DNA of 64,000 bases from positions 600,616 through 664,615 of the forward strand of contig BNCN01000004.1 of assembly GCA_014656495.1 (NCBI GenBank), read 5' to 3'. Origin of the DNA: Comamonas sp. KCTC 72670. GTDB lineage: Bacteria > Myxococcota > Myxococcia > Myxococcales > Myxococcaceae. Position 1 is the first letter of the stretch. Each line of letters opens with the position of its first letter. This document shows, piece after piece, positions 16,368 to 24,940 of this stretch. A program made the translations under genes and the position numbers. Below the pieces are notes generated by a model that was not told the origin of the DNA, ran no database searches, and was given only the letters and a program-made list of their open reading frames with translations.

Positions 16368-18860
16368 ATGGCGGCCGAACGACTACAGAAGTACCTGGCC
16401 CGCGCGGGAGTTGCTTCGCGCCGGCACGCAGAAGAGCTGATCACCGCGGGCCGCGTGGCGGTGAACAACAAGACGGTGACGGAGCTGGGCAGCCGGGTGG
16501 AGCCCGGCACCGACCTGGTGACGGTGGACGGGACGCTCGTCACGCCGCCGGATGAATCCTCCTACTTCCTGCTCTACAAGCCCGTGGGCGTCGTGACGAC
16601 GCTGTCGGATCCGCAGGGCCGCCCCACGGTGGCCAACTACGTGGAAGAGACGGGCAAGCGCCTCTTCCCGGTGGGCCGCCTGGACTACGACGCCGAGGGC
16701 GCGCTGCTGTTCACGGACGATGGGGCGCTGGCGCACAAGCTCACGCACCCCAGCTTCCAGGTTCCGCGCACGTACCTGGCGAAGGTGAAGGGCGCGCCGG
16801 ACGCGGCCACGCTGGACAAGCTGCGCGGCGGCGTGCGGCTGGAAGACGGCATGGCCACGCCGGTGTCGGTGGGCGTGTTCGAGGCCGCCGAGCGGAACAC
16901 GTGGTTGAAGATCGTCGTCGCCGAAGGCCGCCCGCACCTCATCAAGCGGCTGTGCGCCGCGGTGGGGCACCCCGTGGTTCGCCTGTTCCGTCCGGCCTAC
17001 GCGGGCGTGGGCGTGGAGGGCCTGCGCCCCGGTGAGCTTCGGCCGCTGAAGACCAGCGAGGTGGAGCTGTTGAACGCCGTTTCGGATGGCAAGGCCACGC
17101 CGCCGACGGCCGCGCTGAAGCTGCCTCCGCGCCGGCATGGCCGCGCGGCGCCTGGTTTTGACTCGGACGACGAAGAGGAGCTGTCCATGGATGATGATGC
17201 CCCTGTGACCGCCAAGCCCGCCCGCAAGGCGCCGGCCCGCGCGGCGAAGTCCGCGTCCGAGGGTGGTTCGGGGCTGGCGCGGTTCGGCCGCGCGCCGAAG
17301 GCCGCATCCGAGGGCAAGCCCGCACGCCGTTCGTTCGGTGGTGATGAGGGCGGTGCTCCTCGCAGCCGCGGTGCGAGCCGCTCCTTTGGCGGTGACGAGG
17401 GTGGTGCTCCGCGCGGCCGTGGCGCCGGTCGGAGCTTCGGTGCCGAGGGTGGCGCTCGCGGCCGTCCGTCCGCAGCAGGTGGCACGGGCCGCGCGTTCTC
17501 GCGTGGCGAGGGTGCCCCGGGTGGTCGCCGCTCGTTTGGTGGCGACGAGGGTGGTGCGCCGCGCGGCCGTGGCGCGGGGCGCTCGTTCGGTGGTGATGCG
17601 GGTGGTGCTCCGCGCGCTCGTGGCCCGGGTCGCTCGTTCGGCGGTGATGAGGGCGGTGCGCCGCGCGGTCGTGGCGCCGGTCGCTCCTTTGGCGGTGATG
17701 AGGGCGGTGCGCCGCGCGGTCGTGGCGCGGGTCGCTCGTTCGGTGGTGATGAGGGCAGTGCTCCGCGCGGCCGTGGCGCCGGTCGGAGCTTCGGTTCCGA
17801 GGGTGGCGCCCCGCGCGGTGGCGCGGGCCGTGCGTTCGGTGGTGCCTCGGGCGCCCGTCGTTCCTTCGGTGGTGATGAGGGTGCCGCCCCTCGTGGTCGT
17901 GGCCCGGGTCGTGCCGAAGGGGGCGCGTCCGCTGGCCGCCGGTCCTTCGGTGGTGACGAGGGCGGTGCGCCTCGCAGCCGTGGCGCCGGTCGGACCTTCG
18001 GCGGTGCCGAGGGCCGCGCCCCCGCTGGCCGTCGGACCTTCGGCGGTGACGAGGGTGGCGCGCCGCGCGCGCGTGGCGCGGGCCGCACGTTCGGCGGTGC
18101 CGAGGGCGGTGCGCCTCGGGGTGGCGCGGGCCGTGCGTTTGGTGGTGCCTCGGGTGCTCGCCGGTCCTTCGGCGGTGACGAAGGGGGAGCTCCGCGCAGC
18201 CGTGGCGCTGGGCGTCCTGAGCGTCGCGAGTGGAGCGCGGGCGGTGACGCCGCGCCACGCAGCCGTGGTCCGCGCGCCGACGGTGAGTCCTCGGCCCCTC
18301 GCGGCACCGGTCGTCCGGAGCGTCGCGAGTGGAGCGCGGGCGGTGACGCCGCGCCGCGCAGCCGTGGCGCGGGCCGTCCGGAGCGCCGCGAGTGGAGCGG
18401 CGGTGGCGATGACGCGCCTCGCTCGCGGGGACCTCGGGCTGGCGGTGAAGGCCGCTCCTTCTCCCCGCGTGGCGGCGCCAGCCGGGCTCCTCGCGGTGAA
18501 GGCCGTTCCTTCTCCCCGCGTGGCGCTTCCGCGGGCGCGGGCCGTCCGGAGCGCCGTGAATGGAAGCCGGCGGGTGACGCGGAAGGCGGCCCTCGGGGCC
18601 GGGGTGGTCCTCGCCGCGAGGGGCCCTCGGGCGGTCGTGGCGCATCGCGTTCGACCTGGACGCCCACCGACGAAAGCGGGAATCCCCGTGAACGCGTCGT
18701 CCGGGCGGGCGCGCGCAAGGGTCCCCCCTCCGAGAAGCCCTCGGGATTCCAGGACTGGGACAAGAAGAAGGAGCGTTCCAGCGCGCCGCGCTGGAGCAGC
18801 GATAAGCCCAAGGGTGGAGCGGGCCGGCCGCCTCCTCGGGGGCCCCGCCGTCCGCGTTGA
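16368..18860 (+). CDS. RsuA/RluB-family pseudouridine synthase with giant repeat tail
   Basis: 830 aa. Residues 1-60 form an S4 RNA-binding domain (LQKYLARAGVASRRHAEELI) and about 65-240 the RsuA-type catalytic domain; GRLDYDAEGALL holds the catalytic Asp106. The normal enzyme is about 240-300 aa. The remaining roughly 550 residues are disordered and carry many near-identical units RSFGGDEGGAPRGRGAG, resembling an RGG-type RNA-binding or condensate-forming tail. It follows scpB by 24 bp. ATG at 16368. RluB is the likeliest relative (23S rRNA), by organisation only. Confidence 0.9.
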   Translation: MAAERLQKYLARAGVASRRHAEELITAGRVAVNNKTVTELGSRVEPGTDLVTVDGTLVTPPDESSYFLLYKPVGVVTTLSDPQGRPTVANYVEETGKRLFPVGRLDYDAEGALLFTDDGALAHKLTHPSFQVPRTYLAKVKGAPDAATLDKLRGGVRLEDGMATPVSVGVFEAAERNTWLKIVVAEGRPHLIKRLCAAVGHPVVRLFRPAYAGVGVEGLRPGELRPLKTSEVELLNAVSDGKATPPTAALKLPPRRHGRAAPGFDSDDEEELSMDDDAPVTAKPARKAPARAAKSASEGGSGLARFGRAPKAASEGKPARRSFGGDEGGAPRSRGASRSFGGDEGGAPRGRGAGRSFGAEGGARGRPSAAGGTGRAFSRGEGAPGGRRSFGGDEGGAPRGRGAGRSFGGDAGGAPRARGPGRSFGGDEGGAPRGRGAGRSFGGDEGGAPRGRGAGRSFGGDEGSAPRGRGAGRSFGSEGGAPRGGAGRAFGGASGARRSFGGDEGAAPRGRGPGRAEGGASAGRRSFGGDEGGAPRSRGAGRTFGGAEGRAPAGRRTFGGDEGGAPRARGAGRTFGGAEGGAPRGGAGRAFGGASGARRSFGGDEGGAPRSRGAGRPERREWSAGGDAAPRSRGPRADGESSAPRGTGRPERREWSAGGDAAPRSRGAGRPERREWSGGGDDAPRSRGPRAGGEGRSFSPRGGASRAPRGEGRSFSPRGASAGAGRPERREWKPAGDAEGGPRGRGGPRREGPSGGRGASRSTWTPTDESGNPRERVVRAGARKGPPSEKPSGFQDWDKKKERSSAPRWSSDKPKGGAGRPPPRGPRRPR
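17325..18567 (+). repeat. 51-bp degenerate coding repeats (Gly/Arg-rich)
   Basis: More than a dozen units of about 51 bp encode the 17-residue pattern RSFGGDEGGAPRGRGAG with drift, alternating with other units such as GRPERREWSAGGD near the 3' end. Shared nucleotide as well as amino-acid identity suggests expansion by slippage or unequal crossover. Confidence 0.85.
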
Positions 18861-18946
18861 GACATGACGCGGTGGATTGGGCGGGAATCGAGGGGGATTG
18901 ATATAACCGGCGCCGACTCCTACACCGTTTCCCTCACCGGAGACCG

Positions 18947-21073
18947 ATGCGAACCGGCGCGCGCCCCCTCATTCTCGCACTAGCCCTGCTTCTTGGCTGC
19001 AACGGCAGCAGGGATCAGCTCCTCGCCGACCTCCAGAGTCCTCGTCCGGAGGTCCGCGCTCTCGCGGTGAAGAAGCTGGCGGGGCAGGGCAATCCGGACG
19101 ACCTCGTCCTGTTCACCCGCGCGGCCAAGGACTTCGCCGCCATCGTCCGGGCCGAGGCCGCTGTCGCCCTGGGCGAGAGCCAGGACGCCCGCGTCGTGGA
19201 CTTGCTGGGCGAGCTGCTCGAGGACTCGGACGAAGAGGTCCAGGGCCGCGCCGCCATGGCGCTGTCCAAGGTGAACAACGAAAAGGCCAAGGCGTACCTC
19301 ACGCTCCAGTACGGACGGCGGGGCCGCGCCACGCGTCAGGTCATCGTCCAGGCGCTCAAGAACGCCAACGTCCCCGGCGCCATGGCGGAGGTCGTGTCCG
19401 CCGAGGCGCGCTCCCAGTGGGACCGCAATCAGCTCGCGCTCACCGAAGGCGTGCTGCCCGAGCGCGTGGGCGCCGCCGAGGAGCTGGGCAAGAGCGGCCG
19501 TCCCGATGCCGTCAACCGGCTGCTGCCCATGGTGCGTGACAGTCAGGTCATCCTGGCCGCCGCCGCGGTGCGCGGGTTGGGCGACGCGGGGGACAAGCGC
19601 GCGGTGGGGCCCATCGCGCTGCTGCTCGAGGAGAACTTCCCCGAGCTGCGCGAGTCCGCCATCCACGCGCTGATGAAGCTGCAGGACCCGGTGGCGACGC
19701 AGCGGCTCCAACTGGTGGCGGTGGAGAAGAGCGCCGTCAGCCCGCTGGCCATCGACGCCATCGTGTCGTTCCCCCGGACGCCGCAGACGGATGCCTCGCT
19801 GTGCGCCATCGTGCTCGAGGGCGCGCCCGCCGAGGCGCTCGTCGCGGGCAGGAGCATGCGCGCGCGCGGCGGTTGCCCGCTGGACGCCATTGGAGATCGG
19901 CTGGCCCGCCCGGCCACGGCGGCCAGTGGCCTCCAGGCCATCACCGGACTGGGACCCACGGCGCAGCCGTTGCTCGCCAAGGTCGTTCCGTGGCTCAGCC
20001 ACCCGGATGCCTCGCTGCGGCTGCTCGCCGTGGAGGCCGTCGCGGAGATCGGCGACGCCTCGGTCATCCCCGCGGTGCAGAAGCTCTATGAGCAGGAGAC
20101 CAAGGGCCTGGAGTCCCTGCGCGCTGACTGGGTGACGGAGGCCTTGCCCCAGCAGTTCGGTCCTGGCTTCGACCCGTCGACCACGCCGCCGTCTCCCGCG
20201 GTGGCCGAACTGAAGGACAATCGGCCCGCGCGGCACGCGGACCTGCTGGGGCGCGTGAAGGAGCTCAACGCGGCCCGCGCGCGTGAGACGGGCCGGGACG
20301 TGGTGCGCCACCGCGTTCCCACGGAGCTGTATGACGACGTGTCCCCGGAGCGGCTCGTCCCGCTCGCGACGCTGCTGCGGGCGCTCGGGGCGCTGAAGGC
20401 GCCGGGGGCCCTGGAGCTGCTCACGGGCTATACGCAGGACCCCAGCTCGGTGCTCCGCGTGGCGGCCCTGGTGGGCCTGACGAAGCAGGGCGCCGACGGC
20501 GTGAATGTCGCCAAGGCGGGCCTCGTCGAGCCCGACCGTGACTTGCAGAAGGCGCTGGCCCAGGCGTTGACGGAGGCCGGCGAGCCGGGGCGGACCGCGC
20601 TCATCGAGCTGCTCCCGAAGATGGGCAGCGAGAAGCTGCTGGTGCTGGATGCGCTCACCCGGGCCGGCGGCGCGTTGCCGGCCTCGGCGTCGGAGTCCCT
20701 CCAGTCGGTGGTTCGCGAAGGGGGCCCCGAGGCGGCGCTCGCCGCGGCGCTGCTCGGCCGCATGCAGGCGAAGGACGCCGTGCCCACGCTCGTGAAGGCG
20801 CTCAACGAGACCAACAGCGTGGCCCGCAGGGACGTGCTGCTGGCGCTCGGGAGCATCGGCGATGCCCAGGCGGTGGACGCGGTGGCCAAGGACCTGTTCC
20901 ACGACCTGCCGGAGATTCGGGCCGCGGCCGCTTCGTCGCTGCGGAAGCTGGGGCCCTCGGCGTACGCGGACCAGTTGGACGCGCTCAAGAGCGACTACTT
21001 CCGCACCGTGCGCGAGGCGGCCGGAGCCCCCGCGCCAGCGCCGGCGAGCGCGGCCGCGGAGGGTGCGCCCTGA
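18947..21073 (+). CDS. HEAT-repeat lipoprotein
   Basis: 708 aa. Lipoprotein signal peptide with a lipobox ending LLLGC; acylation predicted at Cys18. From about residue 30 the protein is a string of two-helix HEAT repeats (for example DARVVDLLGELLEDSDEEVQGRAAMALSK), with a more open linker near residues 390-440 and further repeats to the end, where an Ala/Pro-rich tail occurs. This is an envelope scaffold or binding protein; partner unknown. It overlaps the next gene by one base. Confidence 0.82.
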   Translation: MRTGARPLILALALLLGCNGSRDQLLADLQSPRPEVRALAVKKLAGQGNPDDLVLFTRAAKDFAAIVRAEAAVALGESQDARVVDLLGELLEDSDEEVQGRAAMALSKVNNEKAKAYLTLQYGRRGRATRQVIVQALKNANVPGAMAEVVSAEARSQWDRNQLALTEGVLPERVGAAEELGKSGRPDAVNRLLPMVRDSQVILAAAAVRGLGDAGDKRAVGPIALLLEENFPELRESAIHALMKLQDPVATQRLQLVAVEKSAVSPLAIDAIVSFPRTPQTDASLCAIVLEGAPAEALVAGRSMRARGGCPLDAIGDRLARPATAASGLQAITGLGPTAQPLLAKVVPWLSHPDASLRLLAVEAVAEIGDASVIPAVQKLYEQETKGLESLRADWVTEALPQQFGPGFDPSTTPPSPAVAELKDNRPARHADLLGRVKELNAARARETGRDVVRHRVPTELYDDVSPERLVPLATLLRALGALKAPGALELLTGYTQDPSSVLRVAALVGLTKQGADGVNVAKAGLVEPDRDLQKALAQALTEAGEPGRTALIELLPKMGSEKLLVLDALTRAGGALPASASESLQSVVREGGPEAALAAALLGRMQAKDAVPTLVKALNETNSVARRDVLLALGSIGDAQAVDAVAKDLFHDLPEIRAAAASSLRKLGPSAYADQLDALKSDYFRTVREAAGAPAPAPASAAAEGAP

Positions 21074-23217
21074 TGGAGCTGCGCATCCTCAAGGACAAGG
21101 CGTCCGAGGCCTTCTCCAAGGGACGCTTCTCCAAGGCCGCGGAGCTCTACGAGGACTACTGCCGGGCGGAACCGAAGGACCACCAATCGCGCCTCCGCAC
21201 AGGGGACGCGTGGGTGAAGGCGGGGCAGAAGGACCGCGCGATTTCGGCCTATCAGTCCGCGGCCGAGGGCTTCGCGCGTGAGGGCTTCCTTCCTCGGGCC
21301 ATCGCCGCGAGCAAGCTCATCCTCGAGCTCGACCCGGCGCATCGTGGCGTGCAGCAGATGCTCGCGGACCTGTATGCGCGCCGAGGCACGCCGATGGGCC
21401 CTCGGGCTCGCGGGCCGTTGAGCAGCGCCTCCTCCGTCGCCGGGAGCCAGCCCGCTGCGCCTCCGCGAGCGGGAGGGCCCTCCGCCGCGCAGGTTGCCGA
21501 CGCGCAGCGCGTCCCGGCGGTGGCGGACGTCCAGCGTGCCTCGCCCGTGGCCGACGCGCAGCAGTCCGCGGTCACGCAGAGCGATTCGCCCGCGGCGGAC
21601 GCACCGCGTGCCTCGCCCGCTCCACTCGAGGCGTCCGGCATCGGCATCGACCTGTCGGCGGAGCTCCCTCTGGAGCTCGAGGTCTCCCTCGGTGCGGAGG
21701 ACCCCGGGCAGGGGCGCGAGGAGGTGGTCCACTCGGTCCACGTCGGATCGGCGCATGAGGCAGGGGCGTCCGAGCAAGAATTCACGTTGGACATCGAATC
21801 GGACGCGGATTCGGCGCCCGTGGTTCAGGGCGTCGCGCTCCACGCCGCCGTCGCGGAAACGGCTGGCATCACCGAATCCGAGCCGGTGCCGACGCGGATG
21901 GCCGTTCGCGAACCCTCGAGCCCACCGGTCGCAGCCCGGCTCCCCGCGGTGCAGCCCGGCGGTGCACGTCCGGCGACCAGCGCGCTGCCTCCGGGGCTGG
22001 CGCCGCGGTCCTCGCAGAAAGTGCCCGCCGTGGGCTCCGGCCGCTCCGTCTCCAACAGCGGCAGATGGCAGGCCCTGTCCTCACCCATCGGCGAGCAGTC
22101 GCCCGCGACGCCCACCCCGGTGCCGCCCGCTCCGGCACCGTCGCCACGCCATGCCGAGCCACAAGGCGCGGTGGGCGCCCAGGTGATTCCAGGGCATGAC
22201 CTGACGTCTGCGCTCGGCGCCTCGCTCCGGACGCCGCAGGGCCGCTCCGCGTTCACGGAGCTGGAGCTCGAAGCCGACTCCTTGTTGCACGCGGTGGAGC
22301 TGGCCGCGCAAGCGGGCCTGGGCTACGTGGACGCCGAGGAAGAGGTCTTCAGCCTGACGGAAGAGGTCACTCCGGACGCCGCCGCGCTGGAGACGCTCCC
22401 CACGATTCCGCTCTTCTCGGACCTGCCCCGCGACGCGTTCATCGAGCTGTTCGAGCGGTGCCCGCTGCGGCGCTTCGGCCCTGGCGAGCGCGTCATCGAC
22501 CAGGGCAGCCATGGCGATGCCTTCTACGTCATCTGTGAGGGCGCCGTTCGCGTCTTCCGGACGGACGCGGCAGGCCAGCGCCACGACCTCGCGACCCTGG
22601 AGGGCGGCACCTTCTTTGGTGAAATGGCGCTGCTCTCCGGCGCGGCGAGGACGGCGTCCGTCGAGTCCGCCTCCGACGACACGCAGCTCCTGGAGATCTC
22701 CGCCAGCGTGCTCGCCGAGCTGTCCCGGAGCCATCCGCAGGTGGCCCGGGCCCTCAAGAAGTTCTGCCGGCAGCGCCTGCTCACCAACGTGATGAACACG
22801 TCGGAGTTGTTCAAGCTCTTCGACCGCAAGGACCGGCGTGAGCTGGTGGAGCGCTTCCGTTCCCGGGACGTCGAGCGCGACGCCGTCATCATCCGCGACG
22901 GCGACGTCACGGACGGGCTCTACGTGGTGCTGTCCGGCGAGGTCGAGGTGCGCAAGGACGGCCACCTGCTGACCTTGCTCAAGGAAGGCGACGTCTTCGG
23001 CGAGATCTCCCTGCTCCAGAAGACGCCGGCCACGGCGACCGTGACGTCCACGCGTTACACCACGCTGCTGCGGCTGCCTCGCGCGGACTTCGACGCGCTG
23101 ATGTCGAGCCACCCGCAGATCCTGGCCCTGTTCTCCGACCTGAGCGACGAGCGGCTCCGGCGCACCCAGCGTGTCCTCACCGAGGCGGGCGTCGAAGAGG
23201 ACATCATCCTCGTCTGA
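21073..23217 (+). CDS. TPR protein with two cyclic-nucleotide-binding domains
   Basis: 714 aa. Residues 1-110 contain TPR-like repeats; 110-430 is a long Pro/Ala-rich low-complexity linker; 440-570 and 570-705 are two cNMP-binding folds. In the first, FFGEMALLSGAARTASV (514-530) keeps the phosphate-binding cassette Arg526. In the second, VFGEISLLQKTPATATV has Ala653 where the Arg should be, so cAMP or cGMP binding there is doubtful. No catalytic or DNA-binding domain. Its ATG overlaps the HEAT lipoprotein stop (TGATG). Confidence 0.85.
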   Translation: MELRILKDKASEAFSKGRFSKAAELYEDYCRAEPKDHQSRLRTGDAWVKAGQKDRAISAYQSAAEGFAREGFLPRAIAASKLILELDPAHRGVQQMLADLYARRGTPMGPRARGPLSSASSVAGSQPAAPPRAGGPSAAQVADAQRVPAVADVQRASPVADAQQSAVTQSDSPAADAPRASPAPLEASGIGIDLSAELPLELEVSLGAEDPGQGREEVVHSVHVGSAHEAGASEQEFTLDIESDADSAPVVQGVALHAAVAETAGITESEPVPTRMAVREPSSPPVAARLPAVQPGGARPATSALPPGLAPRSSQKVPAVGSGRSVSNSGRWQALSSPIGEQSPATPTPVPPAPAPSPRHAEPQGAVGAQVIPGHDLTSALGASLRTPQGRSAFTELELEADSLLHAVELAAQAGLGYVDAEEEVFSLTEEVTPDAAALETLPTIPLFSDLPRDAFIELFERCPLRRFGPGERVIDQGSHGDAFYVICEGAVRVFRTDAAGQRHDLATLEGGTFFGEMALLSGAARTASVESASDDTQLLEISASVLAELSRSHPQVARALKKFCRQRLLTNVMNTSELFKLFDRKDRRELVERFRSRDVERDAVIIRDGDVTDGLYVVLSGEVEVRKDGHLLTLLKEGDVFGEISLLQKTPATATVTSTRYTTLLRLPRADFDALMSSHPQILALFSDLSDERLRRTQRVLTEAGVEEDIILV

Positions 23218-23219
23218 GG

Positions 23220-23990
23220 TCAGCGGACCTTGGCGAGGTAGTCATCCCGGGTCACCAGCCCCCGGGTCTCCAGCAGCTCCAGCATGGCCCGGAGGGAGCG
23301 GGCCTGCTGGGCCACCATCCGCTCCAACCCTGCCACCTGCTGCGTCAGCGCCTCCACGCGCTGGGACAGCTCGCTCTCACGGGCGGCCTGGGCCGTGGGG
23401 GACGCGGAGGCGGCGCGCAGCGGCGACGTCGGAGGCGTGACCTCGGCGGGAGGCGCCAGCTCGAACGTGGGCTCGTCCATGCCGAACGTCAGCGGCGTGG
23501 CCGTCGCGGAGGTGATTTCTCCGTGGTAGTGGCGGCGGATGGCGCGCTCGATGGACGACGCGCTCGCGACGACCACCTGGAGCCGCTGGCCGCTATGGAA
23601 CGCCAGCTCCTGGAAGGACTCCACGTTGGTGGGGTCGGCGGTGGCCACGGTGAGCGTCTTGGTGGCCGGGTCCGCGGCGGTGGGGAAGACGGTGTAGCGC
23701 TCCGCGATGTCCGCCCGGAGTGCCTGGAGGGCCGCCGCCGACGGGGTGTGGTGCTCCAAGTCCACCGTGGGGATGGCGAGCTGCCGCGACAGGGCGTGAA
23801 CCATGGAGCTTTCGTCCACGAAGCCCATCTGCACCAGCGTGAGCCCCAGCTTGCCGCCCCACTTGCGTTGCTCCGCGAGGGCGGAGCGCAACTGCGTCTC
23901 CGAGAGGAGGCCAGCGTCCATGAGAATCTCCCCGAGCCGGCGCTTGCGGCCAGGGAGCGAAGCAGAGGGTGCGACAGGCGGCTGTTTCAC
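23220..23990 (-). CDS. Solo MshEN/GspE-N domain protein
   Basis: 256 aa. Residues about 15-145 match the MshEN domain (RRLGEILMDAGLLSETQL, then LVQMGFVDESSMVHALSRQL), the c-di-GMP-binding N-domain of type II secretion/type IV pilus ATPases. No ATPase domain follows. The rest is a low-complexity linker and a coiled-coil-like C-terminus (about 190-256, VEALTQQVAGLERMVAQQ). It may be a c-di-GMP-responsive adaptor. GTG start at 23990; a longer start to 24119 would overlap the divergent lipoprotein gene. Confidence 0.72.
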   Translation of the reverse strand: MKQPPVAPSASLPGRKRRLGEILMDAGLLSETQLRSALAEQRKWGGKLGLTLVQMGFVDESSMVHALSRQLAIPTVDLEHHTPSAAALQALRADIAERYTVFPTAADPATKTLTVATADPTNVESFQELAFHSGQRLQVVVASASSIERAIRRHYHGEITSATATPLTFGMDEPTFELAPPAEVTPPTSPLRAASASPTAQAARESELSQRVEALTQQVAGLERMVAQQARSLRAMLELLETRGLVTRDDYLAKVR

Positions 23991-24088
23991 GGGCGCGGAG
24001 CATAGCAGCCTGTCACGCGGTGTCCGAGGCCAGGCAGGCGGGGCGGGGAGGAGCGTGGGCGCTGGGAATGGGGTAGAACGCTCTTCAC

Positions 24089-24922
24089 ATGACGCGACGG
24101 ATTCTGCCGTTTCTCGCACTGGCCCTCGTTTCGGGCTGTGCGTCGCAGCGCCTGGCTGGCGCGGACCTGGACCGCGTCCGGCGTCCGGCCTTCATCTCTC
24201 GCATCGAGGACGGGGCGGGCCCCAAGAGCCTCGTGTTCCGGGAGGACTCGGCGTACCGGAACAAACTCAAGAAGCTGGAGCCCGTGGAGGCCGACCGCCG
24301 GCTGACGGTGAAGCTGCTCCAGGCCGTGACGCGCTTCGAGGTCTCCGAGCGCCTCCGGGTGACGACCCTGTCGCAGCTGCCGCGCGAGTTCCCGTGGACG
24401 CACGTGGTGGACCCCGCGCGGGTCGCCTCGGTGCTGGAGAGCTTCCTCGTGGAGGAGGTGCCCGCCAACGCGCCGGACTACGACCTGGTGGCCTCGCTGG
24501 GCGCGGACACCATCGTCGAGTTCGTCATCGTGGACTACGGCATGCGCAGCGATGACGGCCGCGCGGGCGCGTACCTGCGGGGCTACGGCCGCATGTTCAC
24601 GTTGGACGGGCGCACGGAGGTCTGGCGCCGGCCCTTCGCCCTGGACCAGGTGGACCAGGGCAAGCCGCACCTGGACCCGTTCAAGGTGGGTAAGGATCCG
24701 TCGCTCTTCCGCGCGGCGATGACGTCCATGCTGGACGAGGTGGCGCGCACCTTCGTGCAGGACCTGACGCCCAAGGACCGGGGTGGGGCGCCGCCTCCGG
24801 CACGCGGTGGCTCGGCGGGTTCGGACGTCGTCCCCGGCAAGGCGGGGGCCCCCGCGCCCGTGGCGACGCCGGCGCCCGAGGATGGGCTGGCGCCAGGCGA
24901 GCTGCCCGACCCGGACCCCTGA
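24089..24922 (+). CDS. Hypothetical lipoprotein
   Basis: 277 aa. Signal peptide with lipobox VSGC; Cys17 is the likely acylation site. A globular part of about 210 residues follows (LKKLEPVEADRRLTVKLLQ, later DTIVEFVIVDYGMRS) and a Pro/Ala/Gly-rich tail ends the protein. Family not recognised. It is divergent from the MshEN gene, with a short intergenic region, and is convergent with the ArsB-like permease. Confidence 0.75.
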   Translation: MTRRILPFLALALVSGCASQRLAGADLDRVRRPAFISRIEDGAGPKSLVFREDSAYRNKLKKLEPVEADRRLTVKLLQAVTRFEVSERLRVTTLSQLPREFPWTHVVDPARVASVLESFLVEEVPANAPDYDLVASLGADTIVEFVIVDYGMRSDDGRAGAYLRGYGRMFTLDGRTEVWRRPFALDQVDQGKPHLDPFKVGKDPSLFRAAMTSMLDEVARTFVQDLTPKDRGGAPPPARGGSAGSDVVPGKAGAPAPVATPAPEDGLAPGELPDPDP

Positions 24923-24940
24923 AAGCGGGGCAGGGCCTCC

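Noticed and set aside
16997..18865. Long antisense open frame (about 620 codons) and other long frames over the repeat tail
   Set aside because: They are by-products of the GC-rich repeats in the pseudouridine synthase tail; the translation is Pro/Arg-rich without domains, and the plus frame carries the catalytic core continuously.
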